Origin: Natranaeroarchaeum sulfidigenes
Lineage (GTDB): Archaea; Halobacteriota; Halobacteria; Halobacteriales; Natronoarchaeaceae
Assembly: GCF_017094485.1 (NCBI RefSeq)
Contig: NZ_CP064786.1
Location: 1,240,001-1,304,000 of the forward strand
Direction: 5' to 3'
Length of the DNA: 64,000 nt
In this document: positions 35,741 to 43,814 of the stretch, piece by piece
Numbering within the stretch: position 1 is the stretch's first letter
Layout of the letters: each line of letters begins with the position of its first letter
Position numbers and translations under genes: made by a program
The notes under the pieces: model-generated
Told to the model about the DNA's origin: nothing
The model's input: the letters and a program-made list of their open reading frames with translations, nothing else
The model's database searches: none

Positions 35741-36787
35741 TCACAACAGCTGATAGATGCTTTCCTCGTATGTCTCTCGTACCCGGTCGCCCCAGTTGTG
35801 GGTGTACGTGTCGATCACGTCCTCCGCAACGTCCCCACGGAGATACTTAACGATCCCCCGATCACCCGTCTCGCTCCGGAGATGCGTCGTGAAGAAGTGA
35901 CGGAAGTAGTGAGGGGTGACGTTCTCGGCGGCACCACCTCCTGATCGATACCAGCCCCGCGCTTCGGCGTGCTCGGTGACGATCGTGTGGGCCATATCCG
36001 TCGTCAGGCGATGCCCCCACGAATCGCCTGTGCTCACGAACAGCGGATCGGCATCCGAGACCGGGTCCGGCCGAATCGCCAGCCATTCGACGAGCACGGA
36101 CTCCAGTTCCTCGTCCACTGGGACCACTGTCTGGCGCTTTCGCTTGTTCGAGGCTGTGCGCTCCTCGCCGTTGGTTCGTTCACCGCGTGAGGGATCCGGG
36201 GAGACGTATAGTGTGTTCAGCTGCCCAGAGAGCTGTGGCCTGACATCCATTTCGGCGTCAAGCCCATCGGTCGCAATATTCACGTCCCGGACGTCGAGAT
36301 TGCAGAGCTCGCCGACACGAAGCCCGGTCTTCAAAAGCGTCACGACGATTGCCCGATCCAGTGGATGTGTGATCCCCTGGACGAACTCCTGCATCTCTTC
36401 GAGCGAGATCTCCCGTCGTGCCGGATCCGTGTCGATCGACTCCTCGATCTGGTCGACGACGAGGGTCATCGGGTTGGCATCGAGAACGCCGACCTGTGTC
36501 ATGTACCCGTAAAATCGGTGGAGATAGGACGCGTACGTCGCAACGGTGCTGCCTGCGTGGTCCGCCCGCAGGGAGTGGACCCACTCCATACAGTCTCTGT
36601 GGGTCGCCTCGGGGATGCTGACGCCGGTCTGGTCTCGTGCTGTGCCCTCGGACAGAAACGCCTCGAACTGCCGCAGAACGCGCTCGTAGGCCGCCTGTGT
36701 CCGTTCTGTCTTGCCGTGATACCCGACGTCTTGCACGAAGTACGCGATCGGATCGTCGACGCTCTCGGCTGTGGTGCTCCGGCTCAT
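35741..36787 (-). CDS. Tyrosine recombinase (XerC/D-like integrase)
   Basis: 348 aa. The N-terminal SAM-like core-binding domain covers residues 10-115, and the catalytic domain 125-348. Catalytic residues are visible: Arg157 in TGLRVGEL, HxxR as His293-Arg296 in PHYFRHFF, and the nucleophile Tyr328 in VIDTYTHNW. It cuts and rejoins DNA at specific sites, either integrating an element or resolving chromosome dimers. It overlaps the small gene 36784-37215 by four bases. No flanking att repeats or tRNA target were seen nearby, so a chromosomal role is possible. Confidence 0.93.
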   Translation of the reverse strand: MSRSTTAESVDDPIAYFVQDVGYHGKTERTQAAYERVLRQFEAFLSEGTARDQTGVSIPEATHRDCMEWVHSLRADHAGSTVATYASYLHRFYGYMTQVGVLDANPMTLVVDQIEESIDTDPARREISLEEMQEFVQGITHPLDRAIVVTLLKTGLRVGELCNLDVRDVNIATDGLDAEMDVRPQLSGQLNTLYVSPDPSRGERTNGEERTASNKRKRQTVVPVDEELESVLVEWLAIRPDPVSDADPLFVSTGDSWGHRLTTDMAHTIVTEHAEARGWYRSGGGAAENVTPHYFRHFFTTHLRSETGDRGIVKYLRGDVAEDVIDTYTHNWGDRVRETYEESIYQLL

Positions 36788-37215
36788 TCTGAGAGTGTAT
36801 ACCCGCCGTGGCGACCGCTGTACCGAACCTTACTCTCGTCCTGTAGCTCGGCCATCGTGTCGTCCAGGCGCTCCTCGATGTCGTCGGTGAGCGCCTCAAC
36901 CAGGTCGTCCCACGAGAGCGTGCCCTCGCGTTCGAGCAATGTCAGTACTCGATCGCCGAGCGCTCCTGTCTGCGCTGGCTGCTGTGCGGCTGAATCGGTC
37001 TGTTCGGTCGTTCCGGGCTCCGCGTTCGGGGGTTCCTGGAGTTCCTCCGGACTCGCACCAAATCCTCGCCGACCGGCCTGCACCATCATGCGGACGAACT
37101 CGCTCTGGCTCATGCCGAGCTCGTCGGCGTGTGCTTTCCACTGCGTTTTTTGATACGCCGGGACGTACGTCTTGACGGACGTTCGGGACGTGTCGACTGC
37201 GTCCTCGCTGCTCAT
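36784..37215 (-). CDS. DUF5805-like partner protein of the recombinase
   Basis: 143 aa from the ATG at 37215. Residues 10-50 look like a ribbon-helix-helix region (SVKTYVPAYQKTQWKAHA, then MSQSEFVRMMVQAGRRGF). A disordered Pro/Glu/Gln linker follows (55-85), then a small winged-helix-like domain (LLEREGTLSWDDLVEALTD to SGRHGGYTLSE). Such proteins commonly precede haloarchaeal recombinase genes; it is probably a DNA-binding accessory or regulator. Its stop overlaps the integrase start (ATGA). Confidence 0.78.
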   Translation of the reverse strand: MSSEDAVDTSRTSVKTYVPAYQKTQWKAHADELGMSQSEFVRMMVQAGRRGFGASPEELQEPPNAEPGTTEQTDSAAQQPAQTGALGDRVLTLLEREGTLSWDDLVEALTDDIEERLDDTMAELQDESKVRYSGRHGGYTLSE

Positions 37216-38425
37216 GAGCGGGCCAATGGATCCCTCCTGCATTAATGTTCCTATACTTGCGGATAACATACCTTATCTGCGAATATAGTTCCGTATTATC
37301 GACGATTTTCACTCCATATCCTCAGTAGATGCCATCATATATGGCAATGTAGCACTTCAAAATTATGGGGGCAACGGTTAAATGACTAAATTCACAGATC
37401 GTGGTTATTACAGGATGGCCGTATTCAACCTGGGGCATAGGGCCCATAGCCAGCGGAGGAATTTTGTGTCGGGAGAACTACTAATCCCGGCCTGAAGTGA
37501 CACCTATCTATTGTTTTATGTGCAGTATTTCCCCGTGCTCGAACTGAGTTCCCGACGAGTGAGTCTAACCCTTGGAAGGGCTGTTCACGAAATAGGCCAT
37601 ATGGACCCGTAGCGATTGACAACCTGACCGAGAAAAGACTGAGTGTTCCCGGAATACATATAGCAGTTACACAGATCGGTCGCCATCGAGACGACAGCTG
37701 CTCCGGACGGATGAGCACTCGATGTCACACTGAGTCCGATTTGATACCCTTGCTGCACCAAGAGTGGGACTCCTCACATCAGGGGATCTCGTGGCCAGGC
37801 CATCAATCAAGCGGCGGTCTTCTAGCCGGATATACCTCAGTTCGTGTACACTACCTCAGGACGATCGCAAGAGTATGATATCTCCGGCCAGTCGTCGTAG
37901 ACGGACTTGACTGGGCGGGTGTACTATGGGACATACTACGCCCGCTTCATGCTGTTGACGATATCTCTCATATCCTGCTTCCCACTTTGTCATTCGGCAT
38001 GTTCTGATTACGACGCAACAGCGTCTCACCTGCCGTGAAAAACGTCTGGCTCCTCTGAAATCACTGTCATACTGGAGTCCTGCTGTCGTTTTGTACACGG
38101 GACGAACCCGTCCGATCTACACGTGCTGGTGGGTTAGCTCCCAGTCAGAGACAGGTATCGTGTCCTCTCGACAGTTTGGCTCCACGGCTGAATCGAGCCT
38201 TCCATCGAACCGGCCGGCGGACTCAGCTCGTGGCGGTCCTCTCGTTATTCGATGAGCTCTCAACACGAGCTGGTTCCGTGAGAGCAGTGCTCTTCGTCAG
38301 GGGATTGGCGAACTAGCGGAACATTTTATCGCGGAGTACAGTCCGATTTGGAACGCGTAAATGGTATATTGATATATGAATACTGGGCTGTGTGTTAGTG
38401 AACTACCACGAAGCGCAAACCCGTA
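37216..38425. other. 1.2-kb interval without intact genes
   Basis: Both strands are broken by many stops, and base composition is less GC-rich than the neighbours, with AT-rich blocks at 37216-37400 and 38320-38400. The only protein-like stretch is the broken frame at 37837-37971. The left AT-rich block (TACTTGCGGATAACATACC region near 37255) is probably the promoter of the recombinase operon. The rest looks like decayed mobile or accessory DNA; no terminal inverted repeats or intact transposase were found. Confidence 0.6.
37837..37971 (-). pseudogene. Short gene fragment with two in-frame TAG codons
   Basis: Starting at an ATG at 37971, the frame reads MRDIVNSMKRA, TAG, YVP, TAG, then YTRPVKSVYDDWPEISYSC and ends at a TGA after VVYTN. 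Third positions are mostly G or C, as in real genes here, in an interval otherwise lacking coding character. It is probably a decayed gene; family unknown. Readthrough of TAG is conceivable but there is no supporting evidence in the window. Confidence 0.35.
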
Positions 38426-39010
38426 CTAGTCGTCGGACGGCTGTCGTGAACTCGTTCGTCCGTTCTGCTCGCCGAACCCGGCGCTGAGCACGCGGATCAG
38501 TGCGTCCTCAACGCTTTCGTCGACTTCGACGAACTTCTCATCGTCGAGTTCGATAACGAAGCCGCTGGTAACGTTGGGTGACGTAGGAACGAAGAGGAGG
38601 TGTTTCCCGTCTCTCGTTTGTTTCCCAGTTTTGAATGCAGTCATTCGTAGATCCCCCCAGAGGTTCACCTTCACAGGCTGGTTGAGTTCCGTCGAGTCGT
38701 AGACGGCGGTTTCGACCGCCATCTGGGAGGCATTGTAGACGATCCGAAAGCCCGGAACGCGGTTCATCACCCAGTCCAGCACGTCCGAGACGAGTTCGCC
38801 GATGGCCGTCCGCATGAAATAACCGACACTGAAAACGACAACACCAACGAGTAGAATGCTCAGTGCGACGCCGACCGGCGACGGATCGATGTCGTTGAAC
38901 AGCGGGAGACCGGCGATAAGGAGATAGAACCACCGCAACGCGTACAGGGACACCAGAATGGGCACGAGCACCACGAATCCGCTGCCGAGGTCCCGTTTTA
39001 CCCAGTCCAT
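38426..39010 (-). CDS. DUF502 family membrane protein
   Basis: 194 aa. There are two N-terminal transmembrane helices (FVVLVPILVSLYALRWFYLL and a segment near 48-65). The signature RVPGFRIVYNASQMAVET and the soluble beta domain with LLFVPTSPNVTSGFVIEL, where the P-T-x-P-N-x-TSG block is diagnostic, follow. Function of the family is unknown; plant homologues (LIKE COV) act in membrane trafficking. A TATA-like region is not obvious; the ATG at 39010 fits the family start (WVKRDLGSGFVVLVP). Confidence 0.92.
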   Translation of the reverse strand: MDWVKRDLGSGFVVLVPILVSLYALRWFYLLIAGLPLFNDIDPSPVGVALSILLVGVVVFSVGYFMRTAIGELVSDVLDWVMNRVPGFRIVYNASQMAVETAVYDSTELNQPVKVNLWGDLRMTAFKTGKQTRDGKHLLFVPTSPNVTSGFVIELDDEKFVEVDESVEDALIRVLSAGFGEQNGRTSSRQPSDD

Positions 39011-39047
39011 ACGTACCCGTAGCTACACACCCTCATATGCGTTCCCG

Positions 39048-39587
39048 TTACGATAATCGGCCTGCGATGTCCGCTTCAGTGAGGATCCCAACCGTTTCAC
39101 CGCTATCAGTGACCATAACGGCCTTGTAGTGTTCGAGCAGGCTGGTTACCTCGTCGAGGGTCGTATCCTCCGAGACTGTCGGAAAGCTTTCGCTCATGAA
39201 CTCTCGCACTGGTTCGCTTCGGTCTCCCTCCTCGGCGTGAACCAGATCCCCCTGGCTGATGCTCCCCACGGGAACACCGTCCTGTAGCACCGGAAGCTGA
39301 GAGTATGCTTCCTCTTCCATCTTCCTGACAGCGTCGCTCAGTTCGTCGTCGGGGGCGACGTTGATCACATCGCTGTGCATCAGATCTTCGGCTCGAACGA
39401 TTCCCGTTTCGGCTTCGGCGAGCGCGCTAACGATCCGTCGAAGCGTCGAGAGCCGCGGATCGACGTCGCCACCCTCAATCCGTGCAATCAAGGGCTGAGA
39501 AACATCGGCCCGATCCGCGAGTTCGCTCTGGGTCAGCTCCAGTTCGTTTCGGCGTTCGCGCAGATCCGCAGGCGTCGGAAGATCCAT
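39048..39587 (-). CDS. XRE-family regulator with two CBS domains
   Basis: 179 aa. Residues 8-60 are a Cro/C1-type helix-turn-helix (LTQSELADRADVSQPLIARIEGGDVDP), and residues 65-179 are a CBS pair (LMHSDVINVAPDDELSDAV and EFMSESFPTVSEDTTLDEV). The layout couples DNA binding to sensing of an adenine nucleotide or related ligand. It is a well-spread archaeal arrangement. The start at 39587 is followed directly by the helix-turn-helix, and upstream AT-rich DNA (39590-39618) is a likely promoter. Confidence 0.92.
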   Translation of the reverse strand: MDLPTPADLRERRNELELTQSELADRADVSQPLIARIEGGDVDPRLSTLRRIVSALAEAETGIVRAEDLMHSDVINVAPDDELSDAVRKMEEEAYSQLPVLQDGVPVGSISQGDLVHAEEGDRSEPVREFMSESFPTVSEDTTLDEVTSLLEHYKAVMVTDSGETVGILTEADIAGRLS

Positions 39588-39624
39588 ACCTATAATTACT
39601 TCCGGTTATAGAATAAAGTTTGGG

Positions 39625-40002
39625 TCAGGGTTCAGATCCGTCTTCCAGCTCGCCTTCATCCTCGTATTCGATCGTCTCGACGACGGATAGCGGAACGTCA
39701 CGGAGGGTGCCGCCGACCTCGCTCTTTGCGATCCGCTGGGCGTGTTCTTCACTGTCAGCATTGAACACCTCCATTTCCAGTACCAGACCCACCAGGGCAG
39801 TATCGGCCGCAATAAAGGCCGAGTCGAACGGCTCTCCGCAGGCCGGACAGCCCGTCGCACCGACGTCGACCTCGACGTAGTCCATATCCTGCTGATTCAG
39901 ACGCTTTCCGGCTTCGCTAACCGCGACGCCGATTGCGTCATCGATCGAGTTAACGTCACGAACCAACCATGCGGCCTCCATCACAACGAGATAGTTGCTC
40001 AT
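39625..40002 (-). CDS. DUF555 / UPF0212 family protein
   Basis: 125 aa from the ATG at 40002. It has a CPACG knuckle with only one CxxC visible, flanked by VEVDVGATGCPACGEPFDSA and the VGLVLEMEVFNADSEEHA block, as in this archaea-specific family of unknown function. The acidic tail (EDEGELEDGSEP) is typical of halophiles. An earlier in-frame ATG would add residues unlike the family. Confidence 0.85.
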   Translation of the reverse strand: MSNYLVVMEAAWLVRDVNSIDDAIGVAVSEAGKRLNQQDMDYVEVDVGATGCPACGEPFDSAFIAADTALVGLVLEMEVFNADSEEHAQRIAKSEVGGTLRDVPLSVVETIEYEDEGELEDGSEP

Positions 40003-40297
40003 ACCTGCACGTTCCGGCTGGAGGTTATCCATCTTTGCGGTTCGTCCTTGCGTGGTCCAGAGTCCGCTGGTCGATGCGCACGAGATTTGTATAATCCGCA
40101 TAAGTTATGAGAGGCCACAGGATTGGCGAGCCGGCACGTACCGAAAGAGCGTCAGGTATTCTACTAAATTGTATCCCCGCGCAAGCGCGGTTGAATCGCA
40201 AGACGCGGCCCATTTCGATCCCTCATTATTCCGGATGATATAAGAAATCATTAGTTATTCTTTTATACACCCCTCGCCGAGCACCGATCGAAGACAG

Positions 40298-40468
40298 ATG
40301 ATCGAACGGGTTTCCAAAGCCGCACTGTTTGCCCTGTACCAGTTCACCATCGTGCTCGGTATCGTCCTGATGCCGGTCGCGGTAACGCTCCAGCGCACCG
40401 TCGGTCGTGCGCCACCGCTACACCGTATTATCGAGCGCGTCGAGCGGACCTACGAGGCAACCGCATAG
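40298..40468 (+). CDS. Small single-pass membrane protein (56 aa)
   Basis: The ATG at 40298 opens a 56-codon frame ending TAG at 40466-40468. It encodes a short basic start (MIERVSKAALFALYQ), one hydrophobic helix (FTIVLGIVLMPVAVTL) and an amphipathic C-terminus (PLHRIIERVERTYEA). A TATA-like CTTTTATACAC lies about 33 bases upstream. Codon third positions are G/C-rich. Similar short proteins recur in haloarchaea, probably under DUF7535. Function unknown. Confidence 0.7.
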   Translation: MIERVSKAALFALYQFTIVLGIVLMPVAVTLQRTVGRAPPLHRIIERVERTYEATA

Positions 40469-40550
40469 AACCGGGCTCATTGTATCAGACGATTTCGATT
40501 TCCTGAGTGACGGCCACACGCGTAGTCTACCTCAGCTACCGCAAACTCGG

Positions 40551-40560
40551 TTATTTATAT
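40551..40560 (+). promoter_or_regulatory. TATA box of psmB
   Basis: TTATTTATAT is centred 29 bases before the ATG at 40585, the standard haloarchaeal spacing. It fixes the psmB start, since a frame open from 40507 would begin before the promoter. Confidence 0.65.
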
Positions 40561-40584
40561 GTGGCCGGGTTCTACGGACACTCA

Positions 40585-41319
40585 ATGCGAACTCCCATGG
40601 ATAACTCCCAGTTCTCGCGTAATCAGGACCGCCTCGACAACGCCAGTTCGGACCCACTCGGCCCGTCAATTGGCTCGCTTCCAGACCCACAGATCTCCGA
40701 GTCCGAACTCGAAAACGTCAACAAGACCGGGACGACGACTGTCGGCCTGACGACTGACGAAGGGGTTGTCGTCGCGACCGACATGCGCGCAAGTCTCGGC
40801 GGCCGATTCGTTTCCAGCAAGGACGTCCAGAAGGTCGAACAGATCCACCCGAACGCCGTCCTGACGCTCGTCGGCTCCGTCGGTGGCGCACAGTCCTTCA
40901 TCAAGTACCTGCGCGTCGAGGCCAGCCTCTACGAGACTCGCCGCGGCGAGAAGATGAGCATGAAGGCGCTCTCGACGCTCGCAGGGAACTTCGCCCGTGG
41001 CGGTCCCTTCTTCGCCATCCGACCGATCCTCGCTGGCGTCGACGACGAGGGATCCCACGTCTACAGTCTGGACCCGGCGGGCGGCGTCATCCGCGACGAT
41101 TATACGGTCACCGGGAGCGGGATGCAGGTCGCCTACGGTACCCTTGAACAGCACTACGAGGAAGGTATGAGCAACGAGGAAGCCAAGGAGGTCGCCGCTC
41201 GCGCAATTCAGAGCGCCACCGAACGCGACACCGGCAGCGGTAACGGTGTCTTCATCGCCGAAGTGACCGAGGAAGACGTCGAGATCCAGGGTCACAAGGA
41301 CTTCGACGAACTGCTCTAG
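40585..41319 (+). CDS. psmB: Proteasome subunit beta
   Basis: 244 aa. The catalytic subunit of the archaeal 20S proteasome. A 49-residue propeptide ends in NVNKTG and is cut before TTTVGLTTDEGVVVATD, freeing Thr50 as the nucleophile. The catalytic Asp and Lys equivalents lie in VVATDMRAS and GGRFVSSKDVQKV. The later SGSG/GSGN and GTL loops of the family are intact. No alpha subunit or PAN gene is in the window. Confidence 0.96.
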   Translation: MRTPMDNSQFSRNQDRLDNASSDPLGPSIGSLPDPQISESELENVNKTGTTTVGLTTDEGVVVATDMRASLGGRFVSSKDVQKVEQIHPNAVLTLVGSVGGAQSFIKYLRVEASLYETRRGEKMSMKALSTLAGNFARGGPFFAIRPILAGVDDEGSHVYSLDPAGGVIRDDYTVTGSGMQVAYGTLEQHYEEGMSNEEAKEVAARAIQSATERDTGSGNGVFIAEVTEEDVEIQGHKDFDELL

Positions 41320-41364
41320 CCCACCGTACGACACTTTTTGTAGGACGGCGCCGAACGCGGGAGC

Positions 41365-42600
41365 ATGGCGACGATCAAGGACAGCGTCCACGATCACATA
41401 GAGATCGAGGGCGTTGCAGCGGCTCTACTCGATACACCTGCAGTCCAGCGTCTCCGACGCATTAGACAGCTGGGAACGGTTTCGTACGTCTACCCGTCGG
41501 CGAACCACACCCGATTCGAGCACAGCCTCGGCGTCTACCACCTCGCCTGTCAGGCGCTCGATGGGCTCGGGATTCACGGCCAGCAGGCCGAACGGGTCCG
41601 GGCCGCGGCACTGCTACACGACGTCGGTCATAGCCCGTTCAGTCACAACGTCGAAGCGGTGATCCATCGACATACGGGTCAGTACCACGACGATGTCGCC
41701 GATCTACTGGAGGAGAACCCGGTGGGTGACGTGCTACGATCACACGATCTCGACCCGGAGACAATCGCCGACCTGATCGCAGGCGATGGTCAGTACGGCC
41801 AACTGGTATCGGGAGAGCTCGACGTCGACCGGATGGATTATCTCGTCCGGGACGCCCACCACACCGGCGTCCCGTACGGCACGATCGATCACGGCCGACT
41901 CGTCCGCGAGCTGACGTTCGAGAACGGACAGCTCGTATTACAGGAGGGTAACGTTCAGGCTGCAGAGAGCCTGCTGATCGCGCGCGCACTGATGAACCCT
42001 ACCGTATACAGTCATCACGTCGCCAGAATCAGCAAATCGTTGCTCCGTCGCGGAACCGAGCGGCTGATCGACGAGGAATCGATCCCCGCAGCGACGGTTC
42101 GCCGGATGGACGACAGCGACCTGCTCGTCGCGTTGCGGACTCACGAGGCGACCGAGGGATACGCCAACGCACTCGACGAACGTGATCTGTTCAAACGCGC
42201 CGTCTGGGCAGAGCTTCGGGACGTCCCCGATAAGATCATCGATGCAGACCACGAGACGGTCCGGGGACTGGAGGACGAAATCGCCGCGAAGGCGGACGTT
42301 CGGCCCGCCCACGTCATCATCGACGTTCCTGGCCGACCGACGATGACGGAATCGACGACCCGGGTCGTCGTCGGGAGCGAAGTCAGACGGCTCGACGAAC
42401 AATCGCCGCTCGTCGAGGCGCTGCGAGCGGCACAGCAGTCCCAGTGGCGACTGGGCGTGTACGCGCCGAACGGCCGGACGGAGCAGGTTGGTCACGCTGC
42501 TGCGTCCGTCCTCGGACTCGATATCGAGGGGGCCCTTGTATCGGAGGTACGGGGGACGCATTACGCGACGCTCGACGAGTTCGACTGTGGACCGAACTGA
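41365..42600 (+). CDS. HD-superfamily phosphohydrolase (SAMHD1/dGTPase-like)
   Basis: 411 aa. The N-terminus IKDSVHDHIEIEGVAAALLD is typical of this COG1078 family. The HD core is H in TRFEHSLGVYHLA, HD in ALLHDVGHSPFSHNVE and Asp in GELDVDRMDYLVRDA. Relatives hydrolyse dNTPs or other nucleotides. It follows psmB after 45 bases on the same strand and may share its transcript. The C-terminal 100 residues are less conserved. Confidence 0.92.
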   Translation: MATIKDSVHDHIEIEGVAAALLDTPAVQRLRRIRQLGTVSYVYPSANHTRFEHSLGVYHLACQALDGLGIHGQQAERVRAAALLHDVGHSPFSHNVEAVIHRHTGQYHDDVADLLEENPVGDVLRSHDLDPETIADLIAGDGQYGQLVSGELDVDRMDYLVRDAHHTGVPYGTIDHGRLVRELTFENGQLVLQEGNVQAAESLLIARALMNPTVYSHHVARISKSLLRRGTERLIDEESIPAATVRRMDDSDLLVALRTHEATEGYANALDERDLFKRAVWAELRDVPDKIIDADHETVRGLEDEIAAKADVRPAHVIIDVPGRPTMTESTTRVVVGSEVRRLDEQSPLVEALRAAQQSQWRLGVYAPNGRTEQVGHAAASVLGLDIEGALVSEVRGTHYATLDEFDCGPN

Positions 42601-42670
42601 ACGTCGTGTCTCGTGAACGTTGTCCTCCCCGAGCGACAGGCAAATGAGTGGTAGCCGAATAGACCTATTC

Positions 42671-43684
42671 ATGCATCTGGAGGGGACGATACTGCGTGGG
42701 CCCTCTTTCGAGCCCGTGGAGGGCCGCGTAGTGATCGACGACGGGGAGATCGTCTCCATCGAGGAAACCGAAACGACCAGCGACGCCATCGTGCTCCCGG
42801 CCTTTGTCAACGCCCACACCCATCTGGGCGATTCGATCGCAAAGGAGGCGGGCGGTGGTCTCTCACTCGAAGAACTCGTTGCGCCGCCCGATGGGTTGAA
42901 ACACCGCCTTCTCGGAGCGGCGTCGCGCGACGACCTTGTCGACGGGATGCGCCGATCCCTGCAGTTCATGCAGTCGACCGGCACAGGAACGACGATCGAG
43001 TTTCGGGAAGGGGGAGTCGAGGGTGTCGAGATGCTCCGGGACGCTGCGGGGAACGTCGACCTTGAACCGGTAATCCTCGGGCGAGAAACCGTCGACGCGA
43101 TGGAAATCGCCGACGGGTTCGGTGCGAGTGGTGCGAACGATGCCGACTTCGACCGGGAGCGAACGGCGACCGCCGAGGCGGGGAAGCTCTTCGGTATCCA
43201 CGCTGGCGAGGTTGACGAGAGCGACATCAACGCCGCGCTCGACCTTGATCCGGACTTCGTCGTCCACATGGTTCATCCCGAGCCGGTCCACCTCGAACGG
43301 ATCGACGACAGCGAGGTGCCGATCGTCGTCTGTCCCCGGTCAAATGTCGTCACTGACGTGGGACGACCACCGATCGAAGAGCTTGCAGCGCGGACCTCCC
43401 TTGCACTCGGGACGGACAACGTGATGACGAACAGCCCGTCGATGTTCCGAGAGATGGCGTTCACGGCGAAGCTATTCGATCTCCCCGCGCGGGAAGTACT
43501 TCGGATGGCCACGCTGAACGGCGCGAAGATCGCCGGACTCGACCGTGGGGTCGTCGAAGAAGGCCGCCCGGCCAAACTACTCGTGCTCGACGGGGACTCG
43601 GACAACCTCGCGGGGGCGCAGGATGTCGTACGGGCAGTGGTGCGACGGGCTGGCCAGGGCGACGTGAAGCGACTCGTTCTCTGA
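42671..43684 (+). CDS. Amidohydrolase-superfamily enzyme
   Basis: 337 aa from the ATG at 42671, where the family beta-sandwich begins (MHLEGTILRG); an ATG at 42644 would add nine residues. Metal ligands appear as NAHTHLGD, His in FGIHAGEVDES, His in VHMVHPEPVH and Asp in LALGTDNVMTN. The set matches cytosine/guanine deaminase and chlorohydrolase relatives that deaminate or dehalogenate ring compounds. Substrate unknown. Confidence 0.87.
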   Translation: MHLEGTILRGPSFEPVEGRVVIDDGEIVSIEETETTSDAIVLPAFVNAHTHLGDSIAKEAGGGLSLEELVAPPDGLKHRLLGAASRDDLVDGMRRSLQFMQSTGTGTTIEFREGGVEGVEMLRDAAGNVDLEPVILGRETVDAMEIADGFGASGANDADFDRERTATAEAGKLFGIHAGEVDESDINAALDLDPDFVVHMVHPEPVHLERIDDSEVPIVVCPRSNVVTDVGRPPIEELAARTSLALGTDNVMTNSPSMFREMAFTAKLFDLPAREVLRMATLNGAKIAGLDRGVVEEGRPAKLLVLDGDSDNLAGAQDVVRAVVRRAGQGDVKRLVL

Positions 43685-43814
43685 GTACGCGAGTATCCGG
43701 TTCGTTTCTCGGTGATCGACCCGACCCTGACCGAACAGTGGCCACACACAGATCACTCACCCATCCTACAGAGGCATCGAGAAGTTTAATACCGTGCCAG
43801 ATTTGATAGAGGTT

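Noticed and set aside
35741-37215. Integrase targeting the tRNA-Lys gene at the window start
   Set aside because: The tRNA is 35 kb away and no tRNA fragment was seen near the integrase.
41938-43269. 443-codon minus-strand open frame
   Set aside because: Antisense to the HD phosphohydrolase and amidohydrolase genes, both with intact motifs; composition is Ser/Arg-rich as expected for a shadow.
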